From NCBI GenBank assembly GCA_018389105.1, contig JACATO010002186.1, positions 1,378,501-1,442,500 of the forward strand: a DNA stretch of 64,000 nucleotides, written 5' to 3'. Below the pieces are notes generated by a model. It saw only the letters and a program-made list of their open reading frames with translations, had not been told where the DNA came from and did no database searches. The translations under genes and the position numbers were made by a program. Of this stretch, positions 50,482 through 61,299 are shown piece after piece (positions within the stretch are counted from its first letter, which is position 1; each line of letters starts with the position of its first letter). The DNA is from Nautilus pompilius. Its lineage: Eukaryota > Mollusca > Cephalopoda > Nautilida > Nautilidae.

Positions 50482-52788
50482 GGAAGAGGAGGAGACATTC
50501 GTGAACACCCAGATATGACCTGAGACTAAAGAAACACGAGTCTCCGTCGGGAAATGTCGGAATACACGAATCTCTAAACAAAATCTCCAGCAGAACGACC
50601 CGTGCGTGTGTGATTTGGAGCCTCGGATTATCATATGATACCTTCACATTTCTTTTGTTTCAAAGACATTTCAAAATGACTTAAATTCATCCAGCTCCAG
50701 TAAAACGAGTCACACATACTGGCCAGGCTACATCTACGTGTGCTATCTGGGAATCCGTTCTATTTAATTCGACACTATCGTACTGCCATTGGTACTAAGC
50801 TAGATAATTCATTAACATTCTGGTCATCAGAAACATTTAAATACTCAAACTGAAAGCAGTCCAGTTTCGAGCGGGATGCGAACTCAGACCCTCAACTTTA
50901 TCAGGCTGTCACGTGTCCGGTGCGCCGCTTTTCCCCTTTTTACTAACTCACATTAGCACTTTTCAAAATTACTTTGGCATTCCGACTTAGAAAACACCTC
51001 ACGATCCTGACGAAACCAAGGTAGGATACACGTTTCTTAGAACTAGTCATTCTGGTTAATATGGCGGAGTTTGTAGTTCTGGAGGTGAGCGGTCGAGGGC
51101 GCTCTTCCCACTTCCGTCGTTTGCAGGTGTTCTCGGAGAATACTGGGCGTACGCAGCTTAGACGAGAAAGGATGGTAACCGGTCTGTAACACGCACGAAC
51201 CTCTATTGTCGCCCACGTTTCTCGTCGCGTTTTTAATACTTTCCCTTCCTGTAGCAGATACGTTAATCGACCCAAAGAGGTGGCGCCCTGTCACCGACTG
51301 ACACTACGAGAGTGCGAGTACACGCCACGGCTCCCAGCAATGGAAGCAGCCTGAACTACAAGGACACTGGACATGGCGAGGTGGAGGGAGACGGATGACT
51401 TCCTTTCCTCGCTTAGATGTCTTCACTCGGTTCTACAACGATATTAAAAAAACGGTAAGACCTGTTTATCCCGACCACCTAGCGTAGAACTGAAGGTGGG
51501 CCAGGATATCGGGAAACTGTTGAAGAATCCATATATCATGATTATGTTTTCAGTAAATCGTCGCGGCTACATAAAGCAACAACAACAACACGCATAATCT
51601 TCACTTGTAGAGATTTATAATACTGTAAACCGTAAATCATTTTACTAGATCGGCGGTTAATCTGTCCGCCCCATCTCCCCAATGATGACAATTTCTTGAA
51701 AGCCGACTGTAAACATCTCCGTGTACCACCTTCAGTTTCAAAAACACCCGGGCGGCGAATCCTGGTTTTGGCGACATAAAGGCGAACTGAATGTATACAA
51801 AATTCTTAGAAGTTTGCGAAGACGTTGAAGTATTGGAAAAACGAGGTGTCAGACTATAGATAAGCCACCATTCTACTTATTCGCTCAGTAGTTCCCGACC
51901 TACGCGAAATCGTCGCCTTTGGTAGCAGCAGGTGATGAAGGAATGCTCTTCGAAGTAACTTCGGGCAAACTCGAAACGAAGAATTTCGGAATTAACGTTA
52001 ACGGATGCCATTAGAAAAGTGTTTGGCGTTTTTTTCACGATGCAGTCGAAGAAATTACCAATGGCCTTGATAGTTGTGACAGGCTGTTACGAAGAAATGG
52101 GTTGAAGGAAAATAAAAATGAGTCCCTTATACATTTATTACCACGAATGGTAAAGCGATTTTTCGGATATCCTGCTGCCGAATGGTTTCATCCATTGTGA
52201 GAGTCTGAACCGTCTGTAGGCGGCGGACAAACGCAGGAATAATAGACTAATACTTCTTGTAATCAGATTTTAGAATCAAACGTTTTCTTTCCAAAAGATA
52301 TATTACACCGAACACAATAACTCGCCATTTTTATTATTGACAGATGACAGAAAATCTGTTAATAATTGTAAAAAATGATAGAATGGGAGCGAGACAGTTT
52401 GGGGCGGGAGACATCGAGCGGCGCTTTGTCCGCTGACTTAACGAAGACCGGGAAACAAACCGAAAGTTCTGTGACACACGTCACTTTCCTTTTAAATGCT
52501 CGTCATTTACTCTAAAAGACCCTAAGTTTAATAAATAAATGTATTTATTTATTTGTTAAGCAGGAAACGCGATACATTTTTGTCCGATAATTAATACATA
52601 ATTTTCCTTCTGTTTTTGGAATAACAGCTACAGCATCAACTTAAACGAAATCCAGGAATTTATTAAAGCGATCAACCGAACGAGAAGAAGCCATGCGAAG
52701 GATTTCTCACCGGTTTGTTTCGGCTAGAAAGTAAAGGTAATACCTACATCAGCGCCTTCTCTGTGTGCAACAAAATGGTACACACCTT

Positions 52789-52801
52789 GTTGCCTAGCAA
52801 C
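52789..52801. promoter_or_regulatory. RFX X-box-like palindrome
   Basis: GTTGCCTAGCAAC consists of two RFX half-sites (GTTGCC and AGCAAC) one base apart. RFX factors bind such sites in promoters, including those of ciliary genes. No adjacent gene is identified. Confidence 0.35.
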
Positions 52802-53052
52802 GTTGATGTACGAGTAGTCGAACGCGCCCTCTCGTTCACGCGTTGTACATTCGTGGCGCTAGTGAGCAAGCAACATCCTCATCCCCGCAGTCGTGATCTT
52901 GCGCCGTCTGGGGGATCACTGGAAAAGGTGCTTTCCGAGGATGAAGATTTGCCATTAATCACGAGGTCCAACAGCCGGTACATTTGTAGCTTTGTGTTGA
53001 AAAACAGGGAGACTAGGAAGTGATAAGTGCAATAAATAACACCTGTTCATTT

Positions 53053-53368
53053 GTTTCATGGCAGCTTTGCCATTTGGTCGCCTCTTTGTAGGCAGTTTCC
53101 GGGCAGCTACACATCTTCTGAAAACACTTCCCGCTACTGTGCATCTTACTGTTCTTGAAGAAACCTTAACAACTGCACCTGCAGCGAGGTCATCCATCAG
53201 GTCTTTACTGCCTATCACGTGGAGAGCACACCTGAGATACTTAGCTTCGCTTTTTGTAGACTCTGGCTCTCTTTCTTGACCACTTCTATTGTCATTAACA
53301 CCAATTTTGCGTATTTTTCTCAGATTCTCACAAACAGCATCTTCTGAAACATGAATTCGGGCTGCCAC
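53053..53368 (-). pseudogene. Tc1-type transposase N-terminal fragment
   Basis: A 137-codon minus-strand frame starting at 53,368 matches the DNA-binding half of Tc1 transposases in order. IHVSEDAVCENLRKIRKIG resembles the first helix-turn-helix and its linker, and REPESTKSEAKYLR follows. KVSSRTVRCTVAGSVFRRCV with AARKLPTKRRPNGKAAM corresponds to the usual 'VSSRTVRRRL...AARKPLLTKRHR' second helix-turn-helix. Catalytic DDE parts are not visible downstream, so this is an isolated fragment. The last 30 codons of the frame (to 52,955) do not match. Confidence 0.7.
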
Positions 53369-53689
53369 TGGTTAAGACTTTGATTTCTAAACGCTTGAAA
53401 TGTGATTCCCCCCCCCCCTCAGGAGTCATAGAATCCCCGTACTAAAGTGAAATATCACTGTTTATATATATAATGAAGCTTTTGTAAAACATTATGCATG
53501 ATCGTGTGTGTGTTCCATATGCTTTCTCTGCATCTATGCGAATGATTAGACACAGTGATTAATGATCAAATCCGATTAAGTAAATAAACAGAATTAGAAA
53601 TGAATATAAGTCAAGTCCTTTTCCGCTGTGAGCTAAGACGGATTTGAAGAGGTAAGCAGAAAAAATCCGTACCAGAGCTAGTCATCTTT

Positions 53690-53850
53690 AGATGTGGAAA
53701 GAAACCGGAGATAACCGGAAAAAACTCCACGCCGCTGTCTGGGAAAGCCGACCGAGAAAGAACCATGCCAGGGTAGGTATGCCAAGTCGAGCCGGTCCCG
53801 ACCGGGATCCGATCTCGGGTTCTAGACTTTAGTAGTCCTAACTCATCTTT
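53690..53850 (-). mobile_element. tRNA-derived SINE copy, CpG-rich
   Basis: On the plus strand the order is the same as in the 21.8-kb copy: GTGGAAAGAAACCGGAGATA, then GGAAAAAACTCCACGCCGCTG-like sequence, then AACCATGCCAGGGTAGGTAT, GAGCCGGTCCCGACC, and GGGATCCGATCTCGGGTTCT, whose reverse carries the B-box. It then runs into a tRNA-like end with TAGTAGTCCTAACTCATC. CpG is retained here but largely lost in the copies of the left half. Confidence 0.65.
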
Positions 53851-55075
53851 TTTAATATTACAACGGAAATAAGTTTTAAATTCTGTTTGTCAAAACTCTA
53901 AACTGAACATAAGAGTCCGTCGACTGAACCATCTCGTCTTTTTTTCTCGAGTGTATCCAAGTCGAGCCATCAGTGTCCTCCGACAGAGCTCCCAGCGTTT
54001 TCTCTGTCCCCGTTAACGCATGTTACAGGAAGTTTGATGAAAAGCGTAATTGTCTCTTTTTTTAGAAAAAAATCATCAAAAACAAAGTCCACGAGAAATC
54101 AGTTCCGCTGTGAGTGAAACCTTGCGCTGGCGTAATTCTAAAATGTTTGTTTGTCCTCCGCGTCAGTGACCCACCTACCTGTCCCTCCACCACCTGATAG
54201 TTCGCATATTCGTCCGCGCAGATATGACAAGGAAAATTAATTGATACTGATTCTGATTTATCGAGAGAAAAAAGAAAAGAGAAGCCTGTCGTCATGGCTG
54301 TGAGAAGGTCAGTCGGCAAAGTAGCGTACGTAGATTTATGATGTAAATTTTTTTTCCATCGATGAACCTAGACTTTTTTGTTGTTTTTTTTTAAAATTAA
54401 AGTGATAAAACAGATCAGCCATATTAATTTTGACCTCGTTTATGTCTTCCTGCTGCAGCTCGCTGTCTCTCCTTTCCTTGTCGGCACAAGTCCACTCACT
54501 AAGTGTTTAGAAAACGTTTTGAAACAGTTACGAACCGAACCCGGACTGTCTTTTCAAATCACGCTTCGTTTATTTCAATAATCATTAAGTTAAAATCAAA
54601 ATCAACAACACATGGGCAAGGGTATTTAATTTACAGCTCTGTCTCTGTCGCTGGTCACGGCGTGAAGCGTGGAAATAATTGTTCATTGCTCATACATATT
54701 CATCAAAAAGACATACTTCTCTTTCTCTTTTTTGGTTACGAGTGAACTTTCGAAAAGTTTTTTTTATCTAATGCTTCAGTTTTTCTCAATAGCGCAAACT
54801 TAATTTATTCACTTCCTGTTGACAGCAGTGTGATGTTGACAGCTTATTAATAGTTCTGACTTGTTTTCTGATCTGAATGAACCCAGTATTTTTTTGGATC
54901 TTCGCGCTTCAACTAGGAACCAGTCAGTGCTAAAATATATTGCAACAAATCATATCCGGCTAGTATTGTTAAACCAGGTAACCGCTTAACGTAAGCTTTC
55001 TTCGGTCGTAAAATTGTTTATCTATGCTTTACTCCATCTCACCTAGATACAGAGAGACTTGGGATAGTTGCTACA
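53850..55075. other. non-coding DNA
   Basis: I see no recognisable gene. It has AT-rich patches and one poly-T run, and open frames of up to 85 codons without motifs. Confidence 0.6.
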
Positions 55076-55078
55076 GGG

Positions 55079-55224
55079 GTAAGCTGGTACAGAAACAGTA
55101 ATTCTTAATTAAACATGTAAATGAGGCTATAATCGACGTCATAGGCAAGTCAAAATATATGACGTCGATTACGGCCAAATCTATAGGTTTAATTAAGAAT
55201 TACTGTTGCTGTAACAGCTTGACC
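55079..55224. mobile_element. MITE-like foldback element (146 bp)
   Basis: The left arm (55,079-55,144) and right arm (55,159-55,224) form a long imperfect palindrome. The outer arms read GTAAGCTGGTACAGAAACAG and, as reverse complement of the right side, GTCAAGCTGTTACAGCAACAG-like sequence. The middle shares TAATTCTTAATTAAAC, and the inner ends are ATAATCGACGTCAT and ATGACGTCGATTAC around a 14-base loop. No clear target duplication is seen. Its size and structure fit a miniature inverted-repeat element. Confidence 0.85.
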
Positions 55225-57940
55225 TAGCCACGGTGGTCTCCCTTAATCACCTTTTTGGTAGCAGATATATATATATATTCCCTATCTCTTTGTATTCCGA
55301 GATACGTGACAGATACAGCACACATTTCCCCAAACACACTTATATACAAATTAGCGTCGACCAAGTCGACTTTTCGCGAAACTGCTGCCGAACCGAGTTT
55401 GCCTCCCTCCATGTTGTGTCGCTGCACATACTGCAAATCCAGAGAGTATTCATCCACCTTAAGATAATCACTCAAAGCTGGCTGCTGCAATGCGTCTAGA
55501 TGCCTTTAGTGTGTACGTCGCGTGATGCTTAAATCTTAAAATCTGGTCGAAAATTTATTTGGAAACAACTTTAAAGCTGCAACAAACAATATGAGAGTAG
55601 AAATATTCAACAACGTTTCTCTTCCAACTACACATCACGTGACACACACTTTAGAGGTGTGTAAGCAGATTTGTCAAAACATCTGAGCGTTTTCTTCCCC
55701 GCCCGACCCCTTTCTCCCCCCCCCCGCGAAGTTAATTGTTTTCTTTGAAGGCGTATAACTGGAGATGAAAAAAAAAAGAAATTCTTCAAAAGTTTACCAA
55801 GATTCATAACGAAATAAAAATGACTCGAAGTAAACAGATAACCGTTCCAAGGTCACGCGGGGTCGGCGAGAACTCGAGTGGGGGGTGAAATAAAACTGAA
55901 CGGCGAGGGGTAGAATCGGTCTTGGGAAATATCTCCGATTTCTCTACGCGGCGTCTGAAACCCATCAAGAAAATCAAGCCTTCGTCCCATTTCACAAGTT
56001 CACAATAAACATCGGTCAGATTATCATCAGTTGTTTCCACAGACCTGTAAGTGAAGAAAAAGAAGAAGAATATCCTCAGAGCTTTGTTCTGTTGAGGATA
56101 GGAAAAAAATGTCTGTCTGGCTTCAGCTGATGGTTCCCGCCTACCAGGTCTCCTAGCGTCTGTTACCGGCATTAGACCGACTTTGCATGTCTATAAGGTT
56201 GGTTTTTTTAAAAGAATTTTTTTTTTCACTTTGAATTTTATTTTGGAAAAACTGCCCCACGAAGCAATCGCCATCCGCCAGTGGCTCCTCCTCGTCTAGG
56301 TAGAACCTACCGGAACAACTCCGCCATTTCTCTGCTCACGTGACGGGTGTTGAATGCTGGTTAATTTACATAAATCATAATAAATATTACAGTCATGGTG
56401 TCTGTCTGTCAGTTGTTCCTTTATCTCTCGTTAACGTTTCTCTCTGCCACAACAGCATTTGAATAAGATTGAGCCGCCGCCACCCGAGTGTACTGCAGAA
56501 GGACCCCGTGTCGCGGGGTCTGATCTCCAAGCGGGCCCATACATTTTAATTAAGATTTTTGACCGCGCTGACACAATCTCTTCGAATTCCTCGCATTCTC
56601 CAGATCATATTTTCGTAAACAACTCAAATGTTCATTTTGCTTGATTGGTCGTAGCCGCATTCCGCGAGCAGCCTTCGTGAGGGCGCGTGAACACTGCGCG
56701 TGCAGCCTCGAAATGAGTCGGCAGGTTAGGGAGACTCTCTCTCTCAGTCCAAATACACACGTGGCGGGGGTTTGCTTAGAACAGAGCGAGTTGAAGGTAT
56801 TGGCAGGGAGAGTCTCAACGACTCTGTCCAGTGCCATTCGGCGACAGCTCCACTTCGGGAGGCGTGCGGACGGATAACTCGACGTGGCGCGGCTTCCGAA
56901 AACCGTCTCAATACAGGGGCCCCGTCCCTCCATCTCCGTAAACACATGACGAGCACGGACACTGCAGAATCGTTTAGGGGTCGCGAGTAAATAGGGGAAA
57001 ACGTATTTTCACTTACCCAAATGCCAGTCTGTTGGCAGCCCTACTTCTCTCGTTACCCGAAAGCTCAGATATTCAGACCTTACCAACCGACCAAAGCCCA
57101 ACTGTCAAATACCACCCCGTATAATTTATTACACTAACAGACTAAATTAGTTCCACCGATTGCAGGCCAATGTTTTTTTTTGTTTTGTTTGTTTGTTTTT
57201 AAGAAAAATTCGTTTTTTTTTCCAGCGCAGATCCACAAATAAACTACCGGCGACAGATGATTGTTCTCGGCCCGGTATTTAAACCGACCGACAGGAGATT
57301 CGCTCTTCTCGCTTTCCCGTCAAAGCCAGCGGCTCTCGTCCACCTGGCGGGTGATCGAACCAACGGCTCGTGCGTGCTTCTGACTTCCCGTGTAGGCGGC
57401 TCGGTCGCCGTACTTATGAGAGCCTCTCTTTTTGAAAACGGTTAATTTCTTCTGTTTCCGTGCTGGGAGAATCGATCAAACGAGTTGACGTCCCTCGTTG
57501 TGTGATCAGAAATCCCACGAGGCCTGGAGTGAACGGGATGAGCTGGACTTCCCCCTCATTTCTATTTATTTATCGTTCTGAAGGAACCAGGAAGTTTCTG
57601 ATCAGCACAAATGACGCGAGTGCGTGGACGCAGGACGAAAAGGGGGCGTAGCGACAACCCACCTAAGCACTTAACTTTATTTTGATCCAGCTTCCGGAAG
57701 TAAGGGATGCTGAATGTCACAAGATGAGCACGTGCCCGGCTTCGGAAAACTGGCGGCGGCGCGAGGCGATCGGGTCAACACGACCTTTCCACGTGCCGAC
57801 TTATGAGAGTCAGTGACGAAAGTGTGACGTAGTAGCAACAGCTCGTGCGGGGACGAGAGATGCGCCTACATCGCTGGGCGAATTATCATCAAGGCGAGAG
57901 GAAACCGGCTGACATCCCGCTGCAGCTATCCCTTTCTGAC
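55225..57940. other. non-coding CpG-rich DNA
   Basis: Overlapping open frames on both strands (up to 131 codons at 56,550-56,945) lack known motifs. Promoter-like words include a CCAAT-type ATTGG at 56,644, a CCGGAAGT ETS site at 57,694-57,701, a CCGCCATTTC word at 56,321 and CACGTG at 55,636 and 56,337. Confidence 0.55.
57694..57701 (+). promoter_or_regulatory. ETS-type site
   Basis: CCGGAAGT in CpG-rich DNA, about 250 bp before the minisatellite array. Confidence 0.3.
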
Positions 57941-57946
57941 GAATGT

Positions 57947-58875
57947 CCCCCCCTCTCTCTCTCTCTCTGTACTGACGTCATCTCCATCTCCCACCCTCCC
58001 TGAGCGCGGATGCGAGGCGTGTAACTGACATGAGGATCCCTCTCTCTCTCTCTCCGTACTGACGTCATCTCCATCTCCCACCCTCCCTGAGCGCGGATGC
58101 GAGGCGTGTAACTGACATGAGGACCCCTCTCTCTCTCTCTGTACTGACGTCATCTCCATCTCCCACCCTCCCTGAGCGCGGATGCGAGGCGTGTAACTGA
58201 CATGAGGACCCCTCTCTCTCTCTCTGTACTGACGTCATCTCCATCTCCCACCCTCCCTGAGCGCGGATGCGAGGCGTGTAACTGACATGAGGACCCCTCT
58301 CTCTCTCTCTCTGTACTGACGTCATCTCCCACCCTCCCTGAGCGCGGATGCGAGGCGTGTAACTGACATGAGGACCCCTCTCTCTCTCTGTACTGACGTC
58401 ATCTCCATCTCCCACCCTCCCTGAGCGCGGATGCGAGGCGTGTAACTGACATGAGGACCCCTCTCTCTCTCTCTCCGTAATGACGTCATCTCCCACCCTC
58501 CCTGAGCGCGGATGCGAGGCGTGTAACTGACATGAGGACCCCTCTCTCTCTCTCTGTACTGACGTCATCTCCATCTCCCACCCTCCCTGAGCGCGGATGC
58601 GAGGCGTGTAACTGACATGAGGACCCCTCTCTCTCTCTCTCTGTACTGACGTCATCTCCCACCCTCCCTGAGCGCGGATGCGAGGCGTGTAACTGACATG
58701 AGGACCCCTCTCTCTCTCTGTGTACTGACGTCATCTCCATCTCCCACCCTCCCTGAGCGCGGATGCGAGGCGTGTAACTGACATGAGGACCCCTCTCTCT
58801 CTCTCTCTCCGTAATGACGTCATCTCCCACCCTCCCTGAGCGCGGATGCGAGGCGTGTAACTGACATGAGGACCC
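57947..58875 (+). repeat. minisatellite array 2: (CT)n plus full CRE, 77-89 bp unit
   Basis: Eleven units each contain a CT run, GTACTGACGTCATC (GTAATGACGTCATC in units 7 and 11) and a 50-bp tail with CCACCCTCCCTGAGCGCGGA, GCGAGGCGTGTAACTGACAT and GAGGACCCC. TGACGTCA starts at 57,973, 58,060, 58,145, 58,230, 58,317, 58,394, 58,481, 58,560, 58,647, 58,726 and 58,815. Units 1-4, 6, 8 and 10 carry an extra ATCTCC step that units 5, 7, 9 and 11 lack. Units 8-11 repeat units 4-7 at an offset of 330-334 bp. Minus-strand open frames up to 196 codons are products of the repeat. Confidence 0.97.
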
Positions 58876-61000
58876 AGAGTTTCCGAGTGAAACGGAATCG
58901 TGAAAAGTCTGCCAATAACCAGTCCGCTCTCTGTGTTCGCACCTGTTACTGTACCTTGACCAGGCAGCCAGAGGCGAGGCGCCGATCGCTGGGCTGCGCT
59001 CGACGTGGCTTCGGCTGACAACCGGAGAAGAAAAGGGATGCCTGCCTGTCAGAGGTTAAACAGGGATTTATTAACTCGATCTCATCGCACGCGACTAAGC
59101 TTCGCTGTGTGTATTAAATAAGCGACAAGAGTTAAAGATGGCGCGCGCACGTTTGTGCAAACAAGAAAGCAGCAGGTCAGGGTCGGGGTCAGGGGTCAGG
59201 GTTAGAAAGAGCTGAGGAAGTAAAGTCGACTTCGGCTAGGATGTAATTAAAGACGACCAGCGAAAGCGATGACAGGCTGACTGGCAGGAACCACTTCTCA
59301 GCCTGGTACGGTCGGTTTAAGCATGACAAGGATTCGAGGTGACTATAAATACATTTTAACGTTTGGAAGTTTATTTTAATTTATAGTTTAATTACAATTA
59401 TTAGAATGCCAGCACGAGGACGGCGGCACCTTGGCTACTTTTAGAGCAGGCATCGATCTCTTCGCTTGAGGTGCGCGTCGGACCAGTGGACTCAGACCTT
59501 TTATCTGTACCCGGTTCTCTGTCAGTCACCTCCTTCGTAAGTTTTAATCAGAAAACGATGTCAACCCCCTTAAACATCAAAACGCAGGGCGAAGATTATT
59601 AAGGCGGAATTCAGCAGATTTTTAAATAAACAAACGACTATTGAAAAAAAAAACCCGTTTTCCTAAAATAAATCAAAATACGGAGAAAGGACATCATGGC
59701 TGAAGAAAGATGTCGATTTGATCCCATCCTCCAGTGGTGTCTTAGATATCTAGACTTTGAAGCCTTTCTATTGAGACCCGTCGCTTCCGACTGAGTGAGG
59801 GGAGGGCAAAAGAGGGGAATGCGGGGGTCGGGGGTCCATACCGACAAGTGAGGAGGAAAGCCGAATGTTTAACGTAAAGAGCTGCTCACTACAGTCCCCA
59901 AGCCCCAGGGGATGGATTCCAGCTGACGAGGCCGAGCGAAGTCCTTAAAGCAACAGTAGTTTGGTAGTAAAAAAGAAAATCACAAATTTTGCCACATTCT
60001 TTAAATTCATCTCAGCTCCGCGTTTCGTTTCAGATTATTAGTCCCGTTGCCAGCGGTCAGCTGCTTGTTAGACTCCAGATTTTCGCACGATAGTGAAAAC
60101 CGTGGTCAACGACTCGAGGTAAACTCTCAATTACCGTCCATTTATTACAACAACCGTATTGTTTACCTAGATGCGCTTTATACACAACCCTGCTAATGAA
60201 GCTCTGCGGAGAAATGTAAATTGGCGACATCTGTCGGTCGGCAGCTTAGTCGGGTCTTCCAATTTTCCGTCTGACTTGTTAAAAGGCTACTAGAACTAAT
60301 TATGCACAATAGCGTAACATCAGAACAAAGTGCAGATACACACTCACACCTACACCCAGCTAGCCACCGGGGGTATGATTGGTCTTTGATCTACGTTTCG
60401 CTGTACGAAATCAATCTAAACAAATTCTTCCTGTAATAGGAGTAAGGGTAATGTTTCTTAGGGGACCTGTTCGCTTCTTGGTTGTCTGTAGACAGCTTCG
60501 AGAAGGTTCGATAAATAAATAAATAAAACGAGACGGGGAGTTCTACTCAGGAAAGAAAAGGGGCAGCGAGAGACCTTATTCGACTAGTATCTTTTGGGGG
60601 GTAGGGTAGGGGGGATACAAGTAAGGAGAACATGGTGCCGCACTAGATGAAATGGCACGTTGTGGGAAGGAACCAAAGGTTATGAAGACAAATACCGGAA
60701 ACGTTCTCTCCGCATGTGTGACGGGTAATGATTAAAACGCCTGTTACTCGTACCTGCCGCCTTAGTAAAGTGTGACATCAGATATTTAATGTTTTCCCAT
60801 TGACAAAATCTTACACGGCAGAACAAACTCAAATCAATCCATAGTATTTCTATATATATTTTTAATCAAAGGAACAAAAATAATGTAAATACCGATTTAA
60901 AAATTACTATAGTGTGTCTTTTTCCATATTTGTACAACCTCAATACGGCTTTTTAAGGAAAAAAAAGCCTAATCAGGATATATTGAGATATAGCCACCTA
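58876..61000. other. non-coding CpG-containing DNA
   Basis: It holds a YY1-like AAGATGGCG (59,135-59,143), a degenerate GGTCAG/GGGTCA tandem (59,177-59,208), a (AAAT)n stretch near 60,512-60,528 and a G-rich run near 60,595-60,615. I identify no gene. Confidence 0.55.
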
Positions 61001-61103
61001 AGGACTATGCAGCTGGTGCTGTAGGTTTGTGAAAGAGGATTCCAGAATCTTATTCTGTACCGAAGACTTTCCAAAGATACTCACGAGTCAGAGATTTGTG
61101 AAC

Positions 61104-61254
61104 ATGGCCAAACAGTCCACTGTAGCCATGCTGTCAACCCTGAGTAACGTAGTGATTGTCCTAGTCCTTGTCTTTCTGCAACAAGAAACCCGGTGCGAGA
61201 TTTTGGCGAAAGAGGCAGCTCCATCGACCGCAGAATCTGGTCCTGGGGTCTCGA
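61104..61254 (+). CDS. candidate first coding exon with signal peptide
   Basis: The start ATG sits in a near-ideal context (GAACATGGCC). The 50-codon product begins MAKQSTVAMLSTLSN, followed by a strongly hydrophobic core VVIVLVLVFL and then QQETRCEILAKEAAPST. This is the layout of a secretory signal peptide with a plausible cleavage near the cysteine. A donor-like GTGAGC lies at 61,255-61,260, leaving the exon in phase 1. If not spliced, the frame stops four codons later. Codon choice is mixed, unlike the A/T-driven frames elsewhere. The mature part would be encoded beyond the window or in unrecognised exons. The same methionine can be reached from an upstream in-frame ATG at 61,029, which is in poorer context. 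I cannot name the gene, and it may be chance. Confidence 0.4.
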
Positions 61255-61299
61255 GTGAGCCTTGAACGATGACAGGGGAGCCTTCCTGTCAGCCACGGT

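Larger units (their letters stand above)
48031..52980. other. non-coding CpG-containing DNA with promoter-type motifs
   Basis: No known protein is visible. It includes (ATT)n tracts at 48,600-48,657, 49,190-49,214 and 49,911-49,937, a composite ETS/CRE site, a second CRE, several ATGGCG words and an X-box-like palindrome. Open frames of 60-110 codons on the minus strand (for example 50,161-50,415 and 50,943-51,275) carry no motif I can name. Confidence 0.6.

Noticed and set aside
55804-56172. 122-codon minus-strand open frame
   Set aside because: No motif is visible, and its poly-phenylalanine stretch comes from an A/T-rich purine run.
56550-56990. Overlapping frames of 72-131 codons on both strands
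   Set aside because: Open on several frames at once because stops are rare in this GC-rich stretch. None shows protein features.
58065-58655. 196-codon minus-strand open frame with repeated QREREGSSCQLHASHP-type peptides
   Set aside because: It lies wholly within minisatellite array 2. The peptide repeat mirrors the DNA unit, and neighbouring units read in other frames, so there is no evidence of a real protein.
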